A stretch of 56,746 bases of DNA from contig CAIWDD010000035.1 of the NCBI GenBank assembly GCA_903911355.1, forward strand, positions 1 through 56,746, given 5' to 3'. The DNA comes from an uncultured Nodularia sp. GTDB taxonomy: Bacteria; Cyanobacteriota; Cyanobacteriia; Cyanobacteriales; Nostocaceae. The position numbers and the translations under genes were made by a program. Shown here piece by piece: positions 17,042 to 24,953 of the stretch. The notes under the pieces are model-generated. The model did not search any database and was not told where the DNA came from. It saw only the letters and a program-made list of their open reading frames with translations. Position 1 is the first letter of the stretch; each line of letters starts with the position of its first letter.

Positions 17042-18253
17042 TTAGTTCGGAAGTTTTACTTTCACTGGACAAACTACAATGCCCTCTATCCCATTTGCAA
17101 AAGCATTTGGGACTGCTTTTCTCATGATGTTATAGGATCCATTAACATCAGCGTTAATTATCCTGCCATCAGCAGATTTGTACAAACCTCGAATTATTCT
17201 CTTACCACTAAATGTGTGTTTAACACCTTCTTGATAAGTAGGGATATTATCTAAATCTAAAAAGCTAGCTTTAGAAGTGTAGCTTTCTTCTGTGACCAAA
17301 ACTTTGATTCCTATTAACTCTGCTTTGTACGTCAACTTATTAATAAATAGTGAATGAGGAATTTGTCCAAAGTTTTGGTTATTACGGCTACCTATATTGA
17401 TTTCTTGCTTCCAGTTTTCGTTTTTGCCTATAACCAAAGTATCTACACCGAGCCCTAGGAGTTTATTAATAATAAACCTACTTGCTTTGTGCATATAATC
17501 ATCAACTTTGTGGTGGCGCTTAGTACAGAGTTTTTGTATCCGTTTGGTTGTACCAGTACCGATTATTGATTGCCAGTTAGCTTTTTGTTTGTTGAAGAAT
17601 TGGTTCATAGCTTTTAGTGGACTGCCATTTATCAAGAGCGGGGCAATCCCGGCTTGATTAAAAGTTACAGTAGCTAAGTTACTAAGCCCTAAATCAATTG
17701 CTGCAATCTTATTAACGTCAATTGATGCTGGCTCAACTTCTTTGTTGTAAACCACTTCAATCACGTAATGGTCAAGCTTAGGGACAATCCTAACCTGAGC
17801 TATATTTACTGACTTAGTAAGCAACTCGATGTTTGTTTTGCTTGGTTTAATAACCCCTCGTTCTAATGCGGGTTTTGATAAGGCTTGTTTGGTGTAAATA
17901 ACTATATTTCTCCCATTAGTTTTGTGTTTATATTTAGGTAATTTTGGTTTACCTAAAAATCTAGACTGGTTTTCAAACCAAGATTTCAAAGCTTCTTTAA
18001 ATGACTTCCAGTTCCTATCTAAGACCATCAAGACCTGTTGACTAACTTTACTTGGTAAAGCTTTGTAATCTACAGATGATTGAAGTTGTTTTTGGATGTC
18101 GTAATAACTCAAGCTTTCATTGCTGTTAATAAAAGTTTGTCTAATAAGGTAGTTACCAACGTTGTACAGGTTTTTTGATAAGAAACATAGCTGATCAATC
18201 TCTTGATAAAACCTATGTCCTTGTTTAATAACGTGCTTTTCAACTAACTGCAT
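17042..18253 (-). CDS. tnpB: IS607-family TnpB (RNA-guided nuclease, OrfB)
   Basis: 403 residues, apparently full length, start ATG 18253 overlapping the end of the tnpA frame by 10 bp. The split RuvC site is recognisable: the first Asp in AAIDLGLSNLATV, the Glu in LVIGKNENWK and the last Asp in NADVNGSYNI. The four-cysteine zinc ribbon seen in many TnpB proteins is not present between the last two motifs; instead KRIIRGLYKSADGRIINAD follows, as in other IS607-linked forms. TnpB cuts DNA guided by an RNA made from the element end and helps retain the element. Because tnpA is broken, TnpB may now be a stranded but possibly active nuclease. Confidence 0.88.
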   Translation of the reverse strand: MQLVEKHVIKQGHRFYQEIDQLCFLSKNLYNVGNYLIRQTFINSNESLSYYDIQKQLQSSVDYKALPSKVSQQVLMVLDRNWKSFKEALKSWFENQSRFLGKPKLPKYKHKTNGRNIVIYTKQALSKPALERGVIKPSKTNIELLTKSVNIAQVRIVPKLDHYVIEVVYNKEVEPASIDVNKIAAIDLGLSNLATVTFNQAGIAPLLINGSPLKAMNQFFNKQKANWQSIIGTGTTKRIQKLCTKRHHKVDDYMHKASRFIINKLLGLGVDTLVIGKNENWKQEINIGSRNNQNFGQIPHSLFINKLTYKAELIGIKVLVTEESYTSKASFLDLDNIPTYQEGVKHTFSGKRIIRGLYKSADGRIINADVNGSYNIMRKAVPNAFANGIEGIVVCPVKVKLPN

Positions 18254-18917
18254 TCATCCTCCTGCAAGCATTGGATAATGCACTCGGTCTTTCTAGTGCG
18301 TCTTCTAATTGAATATAGCCTTGCACAAAAGGACGTTATTATTGACACAAAATCATGCTTCAAATCATCAGTTCTTTCTGTTGCAAGATTGACAACTTCA
18401 ATATCTCTACCTAACTGGTTCAGTAAAACTTTTAGGTAGTTAAAACCGACACTACATAACCTATCCTTGTGTTCGCAGACTATTAGACTGTAATCGTCTT
18501 TGTTTAGTAAGTTGATAAGCTTATGCCTATTGTCGTTGACTCCGCTACCAACTTCTTTGACAATTCTGACAATGGTGTATCCTTTAGCTATGCAATAAGA
18601 CTCTAACCTTTGAGCTTGAGTATCTAGATTAGACTTATTTTCGCTGCTGCTAACTCTTGCATAGATATAGCAGGGGGCAGGGGGCACCGGAGCAGGGGGA
18701 AGCCTTGAAACGCTTGAATTTCAATGGTTTTATCTTCTGTTTGTGTCCTAACCACCTTGGCGGTTGCTATAACTACCCCTTTTGTGTTGGAGGATTCAAG
18801 ATTAACTATTACAGTACCACTAGGAAGTTGTTTAGCGTTTAACTCCCCACGTTTCCACATTCTCCATGCAGTCTTGTAACTGACGCCTATTGACTTTGCG
18901 TATTCCCAAAGCTTCAT
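18244..18917 (-). pseudogene. tnpA: IS607-family TnpA serine recombinase, split by frameshift at a heptamer repeat
   Basis: Two overlapping frames make up one gene. The first (18624-18917) carries the MerR-like helix-turn-helix MKLWEYAKSIGVSYKTAWRM and ends in unrelated residues. The second (18244-18687) carries the resolvase domain with the catalytic Ser region YIYARVSSSENKS and continues to tnpB. The break falls in a CAGGGGG repeat at 18672-18700. A gain of one 7-bp unit or a loss of two would bring the halves into one frame. About 40 residues between the HTH and resolvase parts look like inserted low-complexity sequence. The second half could be expressed alone from GTG 18687 but would lack DNA recognition. 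Confidence 0.82.
18672..18700. repeat. CAGGGGG heptamer microsatellite inside tnpA
   Basis: Two adjacent heptamers CAGGGGG (18672-18685) and a third after an 8-bp interruption (18694-18700). On the coding strand this reads as repeated CCCCCTG. Heptamer repeats of this type are common short tandem repeats in heterocystous cyanobacteria. It lies exactly where the two tnpA frames overlap. Confidence 0.8.
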
Positions 18918-19012
18918 TAGTTAAATTTTCAACTCGACCTATATCTATTATTGCATACATAAGTCCATAATTGGGCATACTTGACTACAAAATCAGCAAA
19001 GTTTTTCAATAC

Positions 19013-19765
19013 CTATATTCCACCCCTTGCAGTTACTCGATAAATCAAAGCTTTCACGGCAAATTCGGGCAAAGCCAACATCCTCCGCCAACGCCAAGGT
19101 TCTTGATATAGGCGATATAGCCATTCTAAGTTATTATTTGCCAACCAAGCAGGAGCGCGAGTTTTGCTCCCTGACCAAATATCGAAGCTACCACCAACAC
19201 CAATCCAAATTGCTTGGGGACACAAATCACGATTTTGGGCAATCCATAACTCTTGACGTGGGACTCCCAAACCTACAAAAATTACTTGTGGCTGCAATTT
19301 TCTGAGGGTTTGTTTTAATTGCTGTTCTTCTTCTAAGGTATGGTAGCCAGAATGAGTACCTACTAAGTTTAAGGTGGGGATTTTTAGCTGCCAAAATTTA
19401 TTGGCTTTGACAACTACTTCTGGAGCGCCACCATAGAAAAAAATTTTTGTATCTGGTTGCTGTTGTCCCAGTTCTTGCAGCAGGTTTTCTGCTAGTTCAA
19501 TCCCCGGAAAACGTTGCACTTTTTGCCACAAAAGCCACCGCAAATACAGCACTACCCCCGCACCATCTGGAATTACTAGGTCGGCATTTTTAACGGCTTG
19601 GGCCAGGGTCCGATTCTTTCGGGCCTGCATAGTCATTTCTGCATTCAGGGTTACCACATGAGCACCTCTCCTCTGTCGTAGGGATTCCAGTAGCCACCCC
19701 GGATAATTACTCACAATATGAACTGGTATTCCCAGTACCGAAAACTCTTGAGGCGGTTGCAACAT
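19013..19765 (-). CDS. WecG/TagA/CpsF family glycosyltransferase
   Basis: 250 residues, start ATG 19765. The family motifs appear in order: NAEMTMQARKN (about 40-50), NADLVIPDGAGVV (with the conserved Asp-Gly), FFYGGAPEV, FVGLGVPRQELWI and IGVGGSFDIWSGSKTRAP. This family adds N-acetylmannosamine or a related sugar to undecaprenyl-linked intermediates in teichoic-acid, enterobacterial-antigen and capsule synthesis. In cyanobacteria the product is presumably an envelope or exported polysaccharide. A WecA/TagO-like initiating enzyme is encoded 34 kb away at 53310-54392, so the two may share a pathway (inference). Confidence 0.9.
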   Translation of the reverse strand: MLQPPQEFSVLGIPVHIVSNYPGWLLESLRQRRGAHVVTLNAEMTMQARKNRTLAQAVKNADLVIPDGAGVVLYLRWLLWQKVQRFPGIELAENLLQELGQQQPDTKIFFYGGAPEVVVKANKFWQLKIPTLNLVGTHSGYHTLEEEQQLKQTLRKLQPQVIFVGLGVPRQELWIAQNRDLCPQAIWIGVGGSFDIWSGSKTRAPAWLANNNLEWLYRLYQEPWRWRRMLALPEFAVKALIYRVTARGGI

Positions 19766-19925
19766 AGCCTAATTTTAAATAGGAATTACAGGGCATGATT
19801 TCGACCGTTAGTCTATCAAATTTTTTTTCATTGAGCAAAAAACACCATAAGAATATGAAAATTAGTTACTTGGGGAACTTTTACGGTCAAATCTATTTTC
19901 AAGTTAAATTGATATATTATGCTGC

Positions 19926-20127
19926 CTAAGAGGATGTTTGATAAGTCATGATTAGTGTATCAACTATTGTTTGACCCCACCCTAACCCTCCCCTTGTAAG
20001 GGGAGGGTATTGGATTTTATTGTTTCGGTGTGTTCCCCAATCCTTCCCAATCCTTCGGTGTGTTCCGGTGTTCCCTGTTCCCTAATATAAAAATTACCTG
20101 TTTAATACTTTCCAAACAACCTCTAAG
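19926..20127. repeat. MITE-like dispersed repeat, copy A
   Basis: A 202-bp element with imperfect terminal inverted repeats: CTAAGAGGATGTTTG at its left end and, on the opposite strand, CTTAGAGGTTGTTTG at its right end. An inverted copy lies at 26708-26890 and shares several long blocks (the CATGATTAGTGTATCAA block, a C/G-rich hairpin region, TTTTATTGTTT, TGTGTTCC tandem pieces and ATTACCTGTTTAATACTT). No ORF is inside. The right end stops three bases before the ATG of the response regulator. This fills the 365-bp gap 19766-20130. Confidence 0.82.
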
Positions 20128-20130
20128 ACT

Positions 20131-20838
20131 ATGAATAAAATTCGGATTGCTGTCATTGAAGATCATGAACTGACTCGTCTGGGGATTAGGAGACTTTTAG
20201 AACAAAGGGCGGAAATTCAAGTTGTAGGAGAAGCTGCAAATGCGGTGACAGGTCTGGAAATGTTAAAAAAGGTACAACCAGATATTGCAATTATCGATAT
20301 TGGTTTACCAGACAAGGATGGTATTCAACTGACACGAGAGTTGAAAGCGCTCTCTCCTGCAAAATATTCACCTACAAAAGTGTTAATTCTCACCCTTCAT
20401 GATCATCAAGAATTTGTACTGGCTGCTTTTGCTGCGGGTGCTGACTCTTACTGTATGAAGGATATTACTTTTGATACTTTACTGGTAGCGCTACGGAACA
20501 CTTATCAGGGCAATTGTTGGATTGATCCCGCGATCGCCAGGATTGTCTTACAAGCAGCACAAGCAAATACCCAATTACTAACAAATGATCAGAATATTTT
20601 TTCCCTTGCAGATTCTCAGGGTCAGAAGAACAATACCGCAGCTTATAACCTGTCAACCAGGGAAGTACAAGTATTACGCCTCATGGTTGAGGGTTGTACT
20701 AATACTATCATTGCACAACGACTCTATATTAGCATTGGGACGGTGAAAAGTCATGTCAGAAGTATTTTGAGTAAGCTAGGTGCTGATGACCGCACCCAAG
20801 CCGCAGTAAGTGCTTTGCGCCATGGATTGCTGGGTTAA
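20131..20838 (+). CDS. NarL/LuxR-family response regulator
   Basis: 235 residues. A receiver domain (1-120) has the acidic pair E10-D11, the phosphoacceptor Asp at about residue 56 in DIAIIDIGLP, and a later lysine. A linker leads to a LuxR-type helix-turn-helix (about 170-232) with LSTREVQVLRLMVEG and the recognition region ISIGTVKSHVRSIL. It is a DNA-binding output regulator; the partner kinase and target genes are not in the window. The ATG lies 3 bp after the end of a MITE-like repeat and shows no Shine-Dalgarno sequence, so its leader comes from the repeat. Confidence 0.92.
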   Translation: MNKIRIAVIEDHELTRLGIRRLLEQRAEIQVVGEAANAVTGLEMLKKVQPDIAIIDIGLPDKDGIQLTRELKALSPAKYSPTKVLILTLHDHQEFVLAAFAAGADSYCMKDITFDTLLVALRNTYQGNCWIDPAIARIVLQAAQANTQLLTNDQNIFSLADSQGQKNNTAAYNLSTREVQVLRLMVEGCTNTIIAQRLYISIGTVKSHVRSILSKLGADDRTQAAVSALRHGLLG

Positions 20839-21048
20839 CAGTTTCCGCTCATGAAGAAGAAGCTAGGTAATCGGGTGGGTTTTTTGACCATTTCCCGTCA
20901 GTCATTATGCACTATATATAAATAAATATTAAGTTAGTTAATAATTTTTGCTAATTTTATTTGATTTATTACTACCAATTCCTAAATACTGAATACAGTA
21001 GCAAGCCTAAACCTTATGGCATAGCCCTACAACCCCCAGGATTGTCAA

Positions 21049-21534
21049 GTGGGTAGAAAATCACCACTAGTAAACCAAGTTATGACGAAATCTATGGCAG
21101 CTTTATTTTGTTTGTCCCCACGGTATCGCCTTGATGATGAATCGCCTTGGCTACAAGGTATCGACCCTAGTCGTCATTATTGGCTGTCAGTGAATGGGGA
21201 CAAGAATGTAACAATAGCTATACCTGGGTTGGTAGTTTCTTCAATAACTGAGTTGAAGCCCGCTATCTATCAGTTTCGCTCTTTACAGCCAGGAGAACAG
21301 ATGACAGTAAATAGAATTGCCAGTGCTTCGACAATTCACTGTGTTAGTCCTAACTGTTATGCTGTGGAAGGTGAAATTAATGGCGCTCCTATTTGGCATC
21401 TGTTTGATCACGAAACCTTAGATAGTTTATTGATGACGGCACACCCAGATTGGCAATGTGCGCCGTCAGATATTGATTTGGGTCGGAGATTGTTACTGCG
21501 CTCCTTGACACAAACCGCCGCTACCAAAAAATAG
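21049..21534 (+). CDS. Conserved hypothetical protein
   Basis: 161 residues if translated from GTG 21049; ATG codons at 21082 and 21094 are alternative starts. No signal peptide or membrane segment. The sequence has PRYRLDDESPWLQGIDPSR near the N-terminus and two cysteines in HCVSPNCYAVEG. I do not recognise the family, and no function is inferred. Its 3' end overlaps the remains of the CTDH gene on the other strand by 14 bp. Confidence 0.6.
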   Translation: MGRKSPLVNQVMTKSMAALFCLSPRYRLDDESPWLQGIDPSRHYWLSVNGDKNVTIAIPGLVVSSITELKPAIYQFRSLQPGEQMTVNRIASASTIHCVSPNCYAVEGEINGAPIWHLFDHETLDSLLMTAHPDWQCAPSDIDLGRRLLLRSLTQTAATKK

Positions 21535-21727
21535 GCTCATCTTCCCGACGTAAACTGAGCAAATCTTGGGGCGGATACATCACGCCATCATCGGCGAATA
21601 GGCCCGCGGTTGTGTCAAGTTCCCCCGCGTTGAGAGTGGCAAAATGACCCAGTATAGTGGGTTCAGTGATGCCATCAAGAAATTCCCGTTTTCTGGTAAC
21701 GGCGACCTTACATTCACCTGCTGCCAT
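21521..21727 (-). pseudogene. CTDH (orange carotenoid protein C-terminal domain homolog) with internal in-frame deletion
   Basis: 68 residues. The N-terminus (residues 10-53: EFLDGITEPTILGHFATLN... to FADDGVMYPP) matches the start of the NTF2-like domain found in the C-terminal half of orange carotenoid protein. It then jumps directly to QDLLSLRRE, which resembles the last helix of the same domain. The middle of the domain, roughly 70-80 residues including most of the beta-sheet and the carotenoid tryptophan, is missing. The junction is at codon 53/54, about 21568. The frame stays open to a stop. The gene follows the helical carotenoid protein gene, the order seen for HCP-CTDH pairs. Confidence 0.82.
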
Positions 21728-21763
21728 ATTTTACCTTAAATCAGCAAATATTATCAGGTAGAA

Positions 21764-22285
21764 TTATTCCGCGAAGGGGTCAACGCCCATCTCAGCTACT
21801 ACCTTGCGCAAAACAGATATTTGCTGACCAAAATCTAATACCTTGATCGCTTCAAGTACCTGTAAACCATCACGGGATAATTGATAACCAACTGGCATGG
21901 GTACAACCAAGTGTTTTACCATTAATTCTGATAATTCGTACCAAAAAGCCAACTTTGTATTATTGCTGAGGATACCGTAGGAGCGGCAAATGGGGGTATT
22001 TTTATGAGCAACTAAGTCACGCATGACATCCAACTGCTCTGCATAAGACATCTGCTTGATTTGACTTAGCAGACCCTCAGCTAACTGTAAACGGGCTACA
22101 CCAGTGGCTGCAGGTGTAATGGAACGTCCCATTTCTGTATAAACATACCATAGCACTGCTAGCTGGTCATCTGCGGTCAGACTTTGGAATACAGCCGTGG
22201 TGGAGTTAATAGCATCAGCGGACTGATTACTCTGATTTAAAGCATTAGATAAACTGGTTGAAGCTGAATCAGAAGTGAATGTCAT
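21764..22285 (-). CDS. Helical carotenoid protein (HCP; N-terminal domain homolog of orange carotenoid protein)
   Basis: 173 residues from ATG 22285 (a longer frame reaches 22378 but adds non-homologous residues). It matches the all-helical carotenoid-binding half of OCP: LTADDQLAVLWYVYTEMG, PICRSYGILSNNTKLAFWYE (with the conserved Cys, Arg and Trp) and FGQQISVLRKVVAEMG. HCPs bind a ketocarotenoid; some quench singlet oxygen and at least one type (HCP4) quenches phycobilisomes. The adjacent CTDH partner, which can deliver or hold carotenoid, is broken here. Which HCP clade this is cannot be settled by eye; the paired layout suggests the HCP4 type. Confidence 0.88.
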   Translation of the reverse strand: MTFTSDSASTSLSNALNQSNQSADAINSTTAVFQSLTADDQLAVLWYVYTEMGRSITPAATGVARLQLAEGLLSQIKQMSYAEQLDVMRDLVAHKNTPICRSYGILSNNTKLAFWYELSELMVKHLVVPMPVGYQLSRDGLQVLEAIKVLDFGQQISVLRKVVAEMGVDPFAE

Positions 22286-22431
22286 GATATTACCACAGTT
22301 GGTTAATGGAAGTACACGGGTGGTAAGCTGGATGCTTAAAATACACCTTAATTGACATATTGCACGATTTCTTAACAAAAATCAAATAATTTTTACATAT
22401 AGGTATATTAAGAAATGTTGAACAAAGGAAA

Positions 22432-23385
22432 ATGGATCAATATTCTGTAACTAGCAGCAGTGTAGTTAAAGCTAAAGCCAGAGAGTTGGGATTTCACAAA
22501 GTAGGGATCACTGCTGTCAATGGGGTAGATGATACAAACCTCCAGAGGTTACAAACATGGGTAAATCTGGGTTATCACGCCGATATGGAATGGATGAATA
22601 ACCCCAAGCGTCAAGATATTACCTTAGTTATGCCAGAGGTGCGATCGCTTGTATGTGTCGCCCTCAACTACTACACACCAGATCAACGTCCTGAAGGTGA
22701 AGAATATGCTAAAATATCTCGTTATGGCTGGGGTAGAGACTATCACCGGGTGATGCATAAAAAGCTCAAAGCTTTGACTACTTGGTTACAATCACTGGAC
22801 ACAACTATTCAAGCCAGATATTATGCAGATACAGGCCCAGTACAAGATAAACTCTGGGCGCAACAAGCGGGGATCGGTTGGATTGGTAAAAATGGTAATG
22901 TCATCACTAGGGAATATGGCTCCTGGGTGTTTTTAGGGGAGATATTGACCAATCTAGAACTAGAGAGCGATCGCCCCCACACAGAACACTGTGGTACCTG
23001 TACTCGTTGCCTAGAAGCCTGTCCCACAGGTGCAATTACCCAACCCTTTGTAGTGGATGCCAATCGGTGCATAGCCTATCATACCATTGAAAATCGCTCC
23101 GAAACATTACCACAGACTATATCAGCCAATTTACAGGGCTGGGTTGCGGGTTGCGATATTTGCCAAGATGTGTGTCCGTGGAATCAGCGGTTTGCGCAAA
23201 CAACAGATGTAGCTGATTTTCAGCCTTATCCTGGGAATGTTGCCCCCCATCTGGTAGAATTAGCCAATATATCCCACCAAGAGTGGGAAAAACGCTTTCC
23301 TGGTTCAGCCTTGCGGCGAATTAAGCCAGAAATGTTCAGGAGAAATGCTCGTGCTAATCTTGACGCATCCCCACCTAAACAATGA
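22432..23385 (+). CDS. queG: Epoxyqueuosine reductase
   Basis: 317 residues, start ATG 22432. Two [4Fe-4S] clusters are bound by the motifs CGTCTRCLEACPTGAI and CDICQDVCPW; the N-terminal part carries the cobalamin-binding fold of the QueG family (DTGPVQDKLWAQQAGIGWIG). The enzyme reduces epoxyqueuosine to queuosine in tRNA wobble positions, the last step in queuosine synthesis. The stop overlaps the start of the HAD phosphatase gene by 4 bp (ATGA), so they are translationally coupled. It is divergent from the HCP gene. Confidence 0.94.
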   Translation: MDQYSVTSSSVVKAKARELGFHKVGITAVNGVDDTNLQRLQTWVNLGYHADMEWMNNPKRQDITLVMPEVRSLVCVALNYYTPDQRPEGEEYAKISRYGWGRDYHRVMHKKLKALTTWLQSLDTTIQARYYADTGPVQDKLWAQQAGIGWIGKNGNVITREYGSWVFLGEILTNLELESDRPHTEHCGTCTRCLEACPTGAITQPFVVDANRCIAYHTIENRSETLPQTISANLQGWVAGCDICQDVCPWNQRFAQTTDVADFQPYPGNVAPHLVELANISHQEWEKRFPGSALRRIKPEMFRRNARANLDASPPKQ

Positions 23386-24026
23386 CCCACAAAGTAATTA
23401 TTTTTGATTTTGATGGCACAATTGCGGATACAGTAGATGCTCTGGTGACTATTGCCAATCGTTTAGCTGGAGAGTTTGGTTATATCCAAATTACTCCAGA
23501 GGATTTAGCCCTGCTGAGAAATTTTACCTCTAGGGAAATTATTAAATACTCTGGTGTCTCTATGTTGAAAATTCCCTTCCTCCTCAAAAAAGTTAAGGGA
23601 GAATTAAAAGCCAAAATCCCCGAATTAAAACCTATACTGGGTATTTCTGAAGTTTTAGCAACACTGCATAGTCAAGGTTACACCCTGGGAATCATTACAT
23701 CTAATTCTCCAGAAAACGTCACAGCATTTCTGAGCAACAACCAATTAAATCACTTATTTGAGTTCATTTATTCAGGAGTGACAATCTTTGGAAAGACAAC
23801 TATAATTAATAATGTATTAAAACAGAAACAACTCGACCCTACAACAGTAATTTATGTGGGGGACGAAACCAGGGATATAGAAGCCTCCAAAAAAGCCAAT
23901 ATTAAAGTTATTGCGGTCACTTGGGGTTTTAATTCTCCAGAAGCTTTAGCTAAACAAGAACCATATATTTTAATTAACCATCCCCAGGAACTACCAGAAG
24001 TTATCCGAGTTCTAGACTGTTCTTAG
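23382..24026 (+). CDS. HAD-superfamily hydrolase (phosphoglycolate phosphatase-like)
   Basis: 214 residues. Motif I is FDFDGTIAD (about 7-15), motif II is IITSNSPENV and the acidic motif IV is VGDETRDIEASKKA. A helical cap domain sits between motifs I and II. Phosphoglycolate or other small phosphoesters are plausible substrates, but the family is broad. The start overlaps the queG stop by 4 bp, so the gene is co-expressed with queG; no link to queuosine is implied. Confidence 0.85.
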   Translation: MTHKVIIFDFDGTIADTVDALVTIANRLAGEFGYIQITPEDLALLRNFTSREIIKYSGVSMLKIPFLLKKVKGELKAKIPELKPILGISEVLATLHSQGYTLGIITSNSPENVTAFLSNNQLNHLFEFIYSGVTIFGKTTIINNVLKQKQLDPTTVIYVGDETRDIEASKKANIKVIAVTWGFNSPEALAKQEPYILINHPQELPEVIRVLDCS

Positions 24027-24125
24027 GTAACCAGTGCGATCGCTATCGCGTATCTATAACGAGTAATTCTTGAGTGGGTATATTTATATGCATTTTTACC
24101 TAGTAAATGCTTGGATAGATAAACT

Positions 24126-24557
24126 TTAAGCAGCATCTGATAAAATTTGCTGTAATGGATTTTCTGGGAAAAATACAGCAGGTGAAACTTGAAAAAATTC
24201 GGCAAGTTTTTGGATATGTTCCACAGTTAATTTACGTTTACCATTGAGTACCTCAGAAACAATTGACTCAGTTTTAAAGATAGAAACTAAATCTTTTTGC
24301 TTGAGGTTTAATTCTCCCATCAGAACTTGGATAAGCTCTACTCCATAAATATCAGAAACCAAATGTTTCTGTTGCTCATATTCATGGATTAGAATTCCCA
24401 ATAAATCTAAATAATCTTCTTCCGCTTCGGTTAATCTTCCTTGATCCAGAAGTTGATCAACAACTGCTTGAGTTTTCTCCAAATCTTCTTCCGATTCTAT
24501 GACCCGAGGAGGAAAAGACATAATTAATTGTCTGTAGATAGTGTTTTGATCTAACAT
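24126..24557 (-). CDS. higA: HigA-type antitoxin with HTH domain
   Basis: 143 residues. The C-terminal half (about 80-130) contains an XRE-type helix-turn-helix, with LNLKQKDLVSIFKTESIVSEVLNGKRKL and the following AEFFQVSP segment. The N-terminal half is acidic and helical, as in HigA proteins of the COG5499 type. The ATG at 24557 is the first start; another ATG lies 12 codons later. It lies 87 bp after a HigB-like toxin gene on the same strand, the toxin-first order typical of higBA. It should bind the toxin and repress the pair's own promoter. Confidence 0.87.
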   Translation of the reverse strand: MLDQNTIYRQLIMSFPPRVIESEEDLEKTQAVVDQLLDQGRLTEAEEDYLDLLGILIHEYEQQKHLVSDIYGVELIQVLMGELNLKQKDLVSIFKTESIVSEVLNGKRKLTVEHIQKLAEFFQVSPAVFFPENPLQQILSDAA

Positions 24558-24644
24558 TTTTCTTTCATGGTGTTGTTTGGTTGATCAACTAGATATTTAG
24601 TAAGATTAAATATCTGTTTTTTAATAGAAGGATTTTATCCAAAG

Positions 24645-24953
24645 TTAGCTACCAAACCATTCATCATTCTTCCAGTTATTTTTACTATACTCTGCATGAG
24701 TCAGAAAATCACGAATATATATAGTTTTTTTATTGTAATTAATACAGGTTATTAATCTATATTTATTACCTCCTATATCAAAAACTACGAAGTTTCTAAC
24801 TTGGTCAGTTGCAAAAGGTACAGTAGTTTTAATATCTGTAAAACTATTCCATCTTTGGAATTTTACAAGTTTTTTCCAAGCTTGTATACTGGCTTTCGCA
24901 TCTGGGTGCTTTTCACAAGCTTGATTTAGCCGCGTTTCTGTAATAATTCGCAT
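24645..24953 (-). CDS. higB: HigB-family toxin (mRNA interferase)
   Basis: 102 residues from ATG 24953. The N-terminus MRIITETRLNQACEKHPDA, the central WKKLVKFQRWNSF and the region GGNKYRLITCINYNKKT match the HigB toxin family (RelE-like fold). The late basic and aromatic residues (KKTIYIRDFLTHAEY) provide the catalytic surface; members cut mRNA on the ribosome when free of antitoxin. The protein contains a conserved arginine in the KYRL segment. The antitoxin gene follows on the same strand. Base composition of both genes is more AT-rich than their neighbours. Confidence 0.87.
   Translation of the reverse strand: MRIITETRLNQACEKHPDAKASIQAWKKLVKFQRWNSFTDIKTTVPFATDQVRNFVVFDIGGNKYRLITCINYNKKTIYIRDFLTHAEYSKNNWKNDEWFGS

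Larger units (their letters stand above)
17021..18969 (-). mobile_element. IS607-type insertion sequence
   Basis: A serine-recombinase tnpA (frameshifted) and a tnpB of the RNA-guided nuclease type lie in tandem on the minus strand, the gene order of IS607. Ends are not certain. The heptamer TATGGAC at 17021-17027 and its inverse GTCCATA at 18963-18969 flank the genes and are used here as approximate limits. IS607 elements usually have no true terminal inverted repeats, so these heptamers may be incidental. The left part of the tnpB 3' end should hold a guide (omega) RNA by analogy with other tnpB genes; I cannot confirm it. Confidence 0.75.

Noticed and set aside
24027-24125. Possible tRNA or small gene between the HAD gene and higA
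   Set aside because: No cloverleaf or GTTCGA-type T-arm is visible; the stretch shows only a HIP1 octamer and AT-rich text.
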